Origin: Kribbella sp. VKM Ac-2569
GTDB taxonomy: Bacteria > Actinomycetota > Actinomycetes > Propionibacteriales > Kribbellaceae
Direction: 5' to 3'
NCBI RefSeq assembly: GCF_004216905.1
Contig: NZ_SGXJ01000001.1
Location: 1 to 64,000, forward strand
Length of the DNA stretch: 64,000 nucleotides
Below the pieces are notes generated by a model, which saw only the letters and a program-made list of their open reading frames with translations, ran no database searches and was not told the origin of the DNA. Shown one piece after another: positions 62,379 to 64,000 of the stretch (position 1 is the stretch's first letter; every line of letters starts with the position of its first letter). A program made the position numbers and the translations under genes.

Positions 62379-63208
62379 CGAAGGCTCCCACCAGCAGGTT
62401 CAAGGTCGAGGTGCTCGACGGCGACCGGACGTCGCGGCGCGAGGACGTCGTCAGCACCGAGGAGCCGCTGGAGCTGCGGCTCGAATGGCCGGGCCGCGCG
62501 CCCGAGCCGCTGGTCGTCACGATGCGCACCCCCGGCTCCGACTTCGAGCTGGCCGCCGGGTTCTGCCTAGGCGAGGGCTTCGCGGTCCGCCCGGACGCGA
62601 TCCGGACCGTTGCCTACTGCACCGATGCCACGCTGACGCCCGAGCAGCAGTTCAACACCGTCACCGTCACGTTCGACGGTCCCCCGGACCGCGAACCACC
62701 CCAGCGGTACGGCGTGACCTCGGCCGCCTGTGGTGTCTGCGGCCAGCAAAGCCTCGACGAACTCGCCGAGCGCGAGTACGACCCCGTGGACCCGGTTGAG
62801 GCCTCGGTCGACGTCGTACGCCGTTTGCCTGATCTGCTCCGCGAGGCGCAGCCGATGTTCAGCCGCACCGGCGGTCTGCACGCCGCGGGCCTGTTCACCG
62901 CCGACGGCCGCAAGGTCGTGGTGAAGGAGGACATCGGCCGGCACAACGCGGTCGACAAGGTCGTCGGCTGGACCGTCCTCAACCAGCACAGCCGCAAGGG
63001 CCTGATACTCGCCGTCAGCGGCCGCGCCGGCTACGAGATCGTCCAGAAAGCGGTCGCCGCCGGCCTCGGCATGATCGTCGCGGTCGGTGCCCCGTCGAGC
63101 CTCGCCGTCGACCTCGCCCGCCGATTCAACATCACCCTCGCCGGCTTCACCCGCGGCGACCGCTGCGTCATCTACTCCGCGCCGGAGCGGATCACCCGTC
63201 CAGCTTGA
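62375..63208 (+). CDS. fdhD: FdhD, formate dehydrogenase sulfurtransferase accessory protein
   Basis: A 277-residue protein that transfers sulfur from a cysteine desulfurase to the molybdenum cofactor of formate dehydrogenase. The essential CxxC is in SAACGVCGQQSLDEL. Also visible are FELAAGFCLGEGF, SRTGGLHAAGLF, VVVKEDIGRHNAVDKVVG and LILAVSGRAGYEIVQKA. Full length. No formate dehydrogenase gene lies in the window, so its target is elsewhere. Its 3' end overlaps the next, convergent gene by 17 bp. Confidence 0.95.
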   Translation: MTKAPTSRFKVEVLDGDRTSRREDVVSTEEPLELRLEWPGRAPEPLVVTMRTPGSDFELAAGFCLGEGFAVRPDAIRTVAYCTDATLTPEQQFNTVTVTFDGPPDREPPQRYGVTSAACGVCGQQSLDELAEREYDPVDPVEASVDVVRRLPDLLREAQPMFSRTGGLHAAGLFTADGRKVVVKEDIGRHNAVDKVVGWTVLNQHSRKGLILAVSGRAGYEIVQKAVAAGLGMIVAVGAPSSLAVDLARRFNITLAGFTRGDRCVIYSAPERITRPA

Positions 63209-64000
63209 TGAAGGTTGCCTTCGGGACGTACTCGTAGCGGTCCGGCATGCAGGTCAGGATGATGACCTGGCCGTGGTCGCCGGCGCGGCCGAGGAGGGCG
63301 CCCATGTCGCGGAGGCGGGCCTTGTCGGACCAGCCGAGGGCGTCGTCGAAGATCACCGGCACGCTGCCCTCGCCGGTGCTGACGAGGTGGCTGATCGCGA
63401 GCCGGGTGATGATCGCCAGCTGCTCCTGAGCACCCGTCGACAACGCCTCGACCGGCAACCGGACGCCGTCCAGTTCGCGCTCCGCGACCGCGAGGTCGTC
63501 ATCCAGCCACACCCGGAACGACGGCCCGTACACACTCCGGCCGAGCGCTTCGATCCGGCTCTGCAACGGCTCGGAGTACTTCGTCTGCGCCTCGGCCCGA
63601 TGCCGGCTCAGCGTCTCGTGCACGCGTCGCGCCGCCTCGGCCCGTCGCAGGAGGCTGTCGTGCTCCGTGCGTACGGCGGCCAGCTCCAACTCGGCCACAT
63701 CCCGCCGCGTCGCCAGTCCGTCCCGCCCGGACTGCTCCAGGCGGCCTTCCGTCGTACGCAACGCGTCGCGCAGGTTGTCGCGCTCGCCCTGCAGCCGCGT
63801 CGCCACGGCGAGCGCGTGAGTCAGTTCGCCCGCGACCTGGTCCGCCCCGGCCTCGTCCGCCTGCTCCTGTACGGCGGTCAGCTCCTCGAGCACCGCCTCG
63901 ACCTCAGCCGTCGCCTCGGTCTCGGCCACCGCCACGGCCTCGTCGTCAAGCACCGACCGCGCAGACTCCAGCGCCTCGACCGCCGCTGCCAGCCGCTCCC
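63192..64000 (-). CDS. SMC/YhaN-like AAA ATPase, C-terminal part (runs off the window)
   Basis: The frame is open to the right edge, so the N-terminus with Walker A is outside. What remains is a long Glu/Ala/Arg coiled coil (63570-63953) followed by a globular C-terminal ATPase lobe. The lobe has a signature-like LSTGAQEQLAIITRLAISHL, Walker B VPVIFDDALGWSD and a final VIILTCMPDRYEYV. This arrangement fits the YhaN/SbcC/Rad50-like group of coiled-coil ATPases. Which one cannot be told without the 5' half. Confidence 0.8.
   Translation of the reverse strand, partial: ERLAAAVEALESARSVLDDEAVAVAETEATAEVEAVLEELTAVQEQADEAGADQVAGELTHALAVATRLQGERDNLRDALRTTEGRLEQSGRDGLATRRDVAELELAAVRTEHDSLLRRAEAARRVHETLSRHRAEAQTKYSEPLQSRIEALGRSVYGPSFRVWLDDDLAVAERELDGVRLPVEALSTGAQEQLAIITRLAISHLVSTGEGSVPVIFDDALGWSDKARLRDMGALLGRAGDHGQVIILTCMPDRYEYVPKATFIKLDG

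Overview
The window is high-GC DNA with a strong G/C third-codon-position bias and an actinobacterial gene content. It carries DUF3000 next to an HRDC ribonuclease D, DUF3159, DUF3710, DUF3093, DUF4193 and DUF4235 proteins, a CeoB/CeoC pair, an F420-type LLM oxidoreductase, the coproporphyrin branch of heme synthesis and a 13E12-type HNH protein. The order HemQ, HemY, HemE, DUF3000, RNase D, dxs, TRAM methyltransferase, APC permease, CeoB, CeoC, DUF3159, OB-fold, DUF3710, Dut, DUF3093, DUF4193, SuhB follows the block I recall as Rv2676c-Rv2701c of Mycobacterium tuberculosis, with extra genes inserted. Gene style suggests Propionibacteriales (Nocardioidaceae, perhaps Kribbella); that placement is an inference. 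No rRNA, tRNA, CRISPR array or complete insertion sequence was recognised.

Region by region. 0.2-10 kb: a secreted M4 protease; a response-regulator/thioredoxin-reductase-like fusion overlapping a membrane nucleotide cyclase; a secreted lamin-tail nuclease; MsrB; a CbxX/EccA-like AAA ATPase. 10-14 kb (minus strand): a translationally coupled heme operon hemE, GNAT, hemY/cgoX, hemQ/chdC, VOC. 14-17.9 kb: DUF3000 and RNase D, facing glutathione peroxidase, dienelactone hydrolase and an unknown conserved protein. 18-21.4 kb: fadA-fadB beta-oxidation operon. 21.4-29 kb (minus): three paralogous extracytoplasmic HExxH metallopeptidase-like proteins, an amino-acid permease and dxs, the last probably cotranscribed with one of the metallopeptidases.

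29-33.5 kb is the most unusual part. A two-gene unit encodes a 109-residue beta-grasp-like protein ending in Gly-Gly and a DUF4132 protein. It sits behind a near-perfect palindrome and is bracketed by two paralogous DUF402 genes. A CPBP-protease-like pseudogene follows. 33.6-38.6 kb: a secreted S15-like hydrolase, a Na+/H+ antiporter carrying a C-terminal UBP zinc finger, a HIT protein, a GNAT and a HEAT-repeat protein. 38.6-45 kb: aconitase with a candidate iron box, an LLM oxidoreductase and a Pro-Glu-repeat protein. 45-49.7 kb: TRAM RNA methyltransferase, KimA-like potassium transporter and CeoB/CeoC. 49.7-52.8 kb: accessory insert (VOC, methyltransferase, possible ISL3 fragment, HNH protein). 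53-58.7 kb: DUF3159, OB-fold, DUF3710, Dut, DUF3093, DUF4235, DUF4193, SuhB and coproporphyrin ferrochelatase. 58.8-64 kb: MFS transporter, MerR regulator, TRIC-like channel, a kinase-FdhD pair and the 3' part of an SMC-like ATPase gene.

Two regulatory patterns recur. Many minus-strand operons use 4-bp ATGA/GTGA stop-start overlaps. At least nine genes have a TAnnnT -10 box ending 6-8 nt before the start codon, as expected for leaderless transcripts. Heme genes at 10-14 kb and 57.7 kb together supply HemE, CgoX, CpfC and ChdC.
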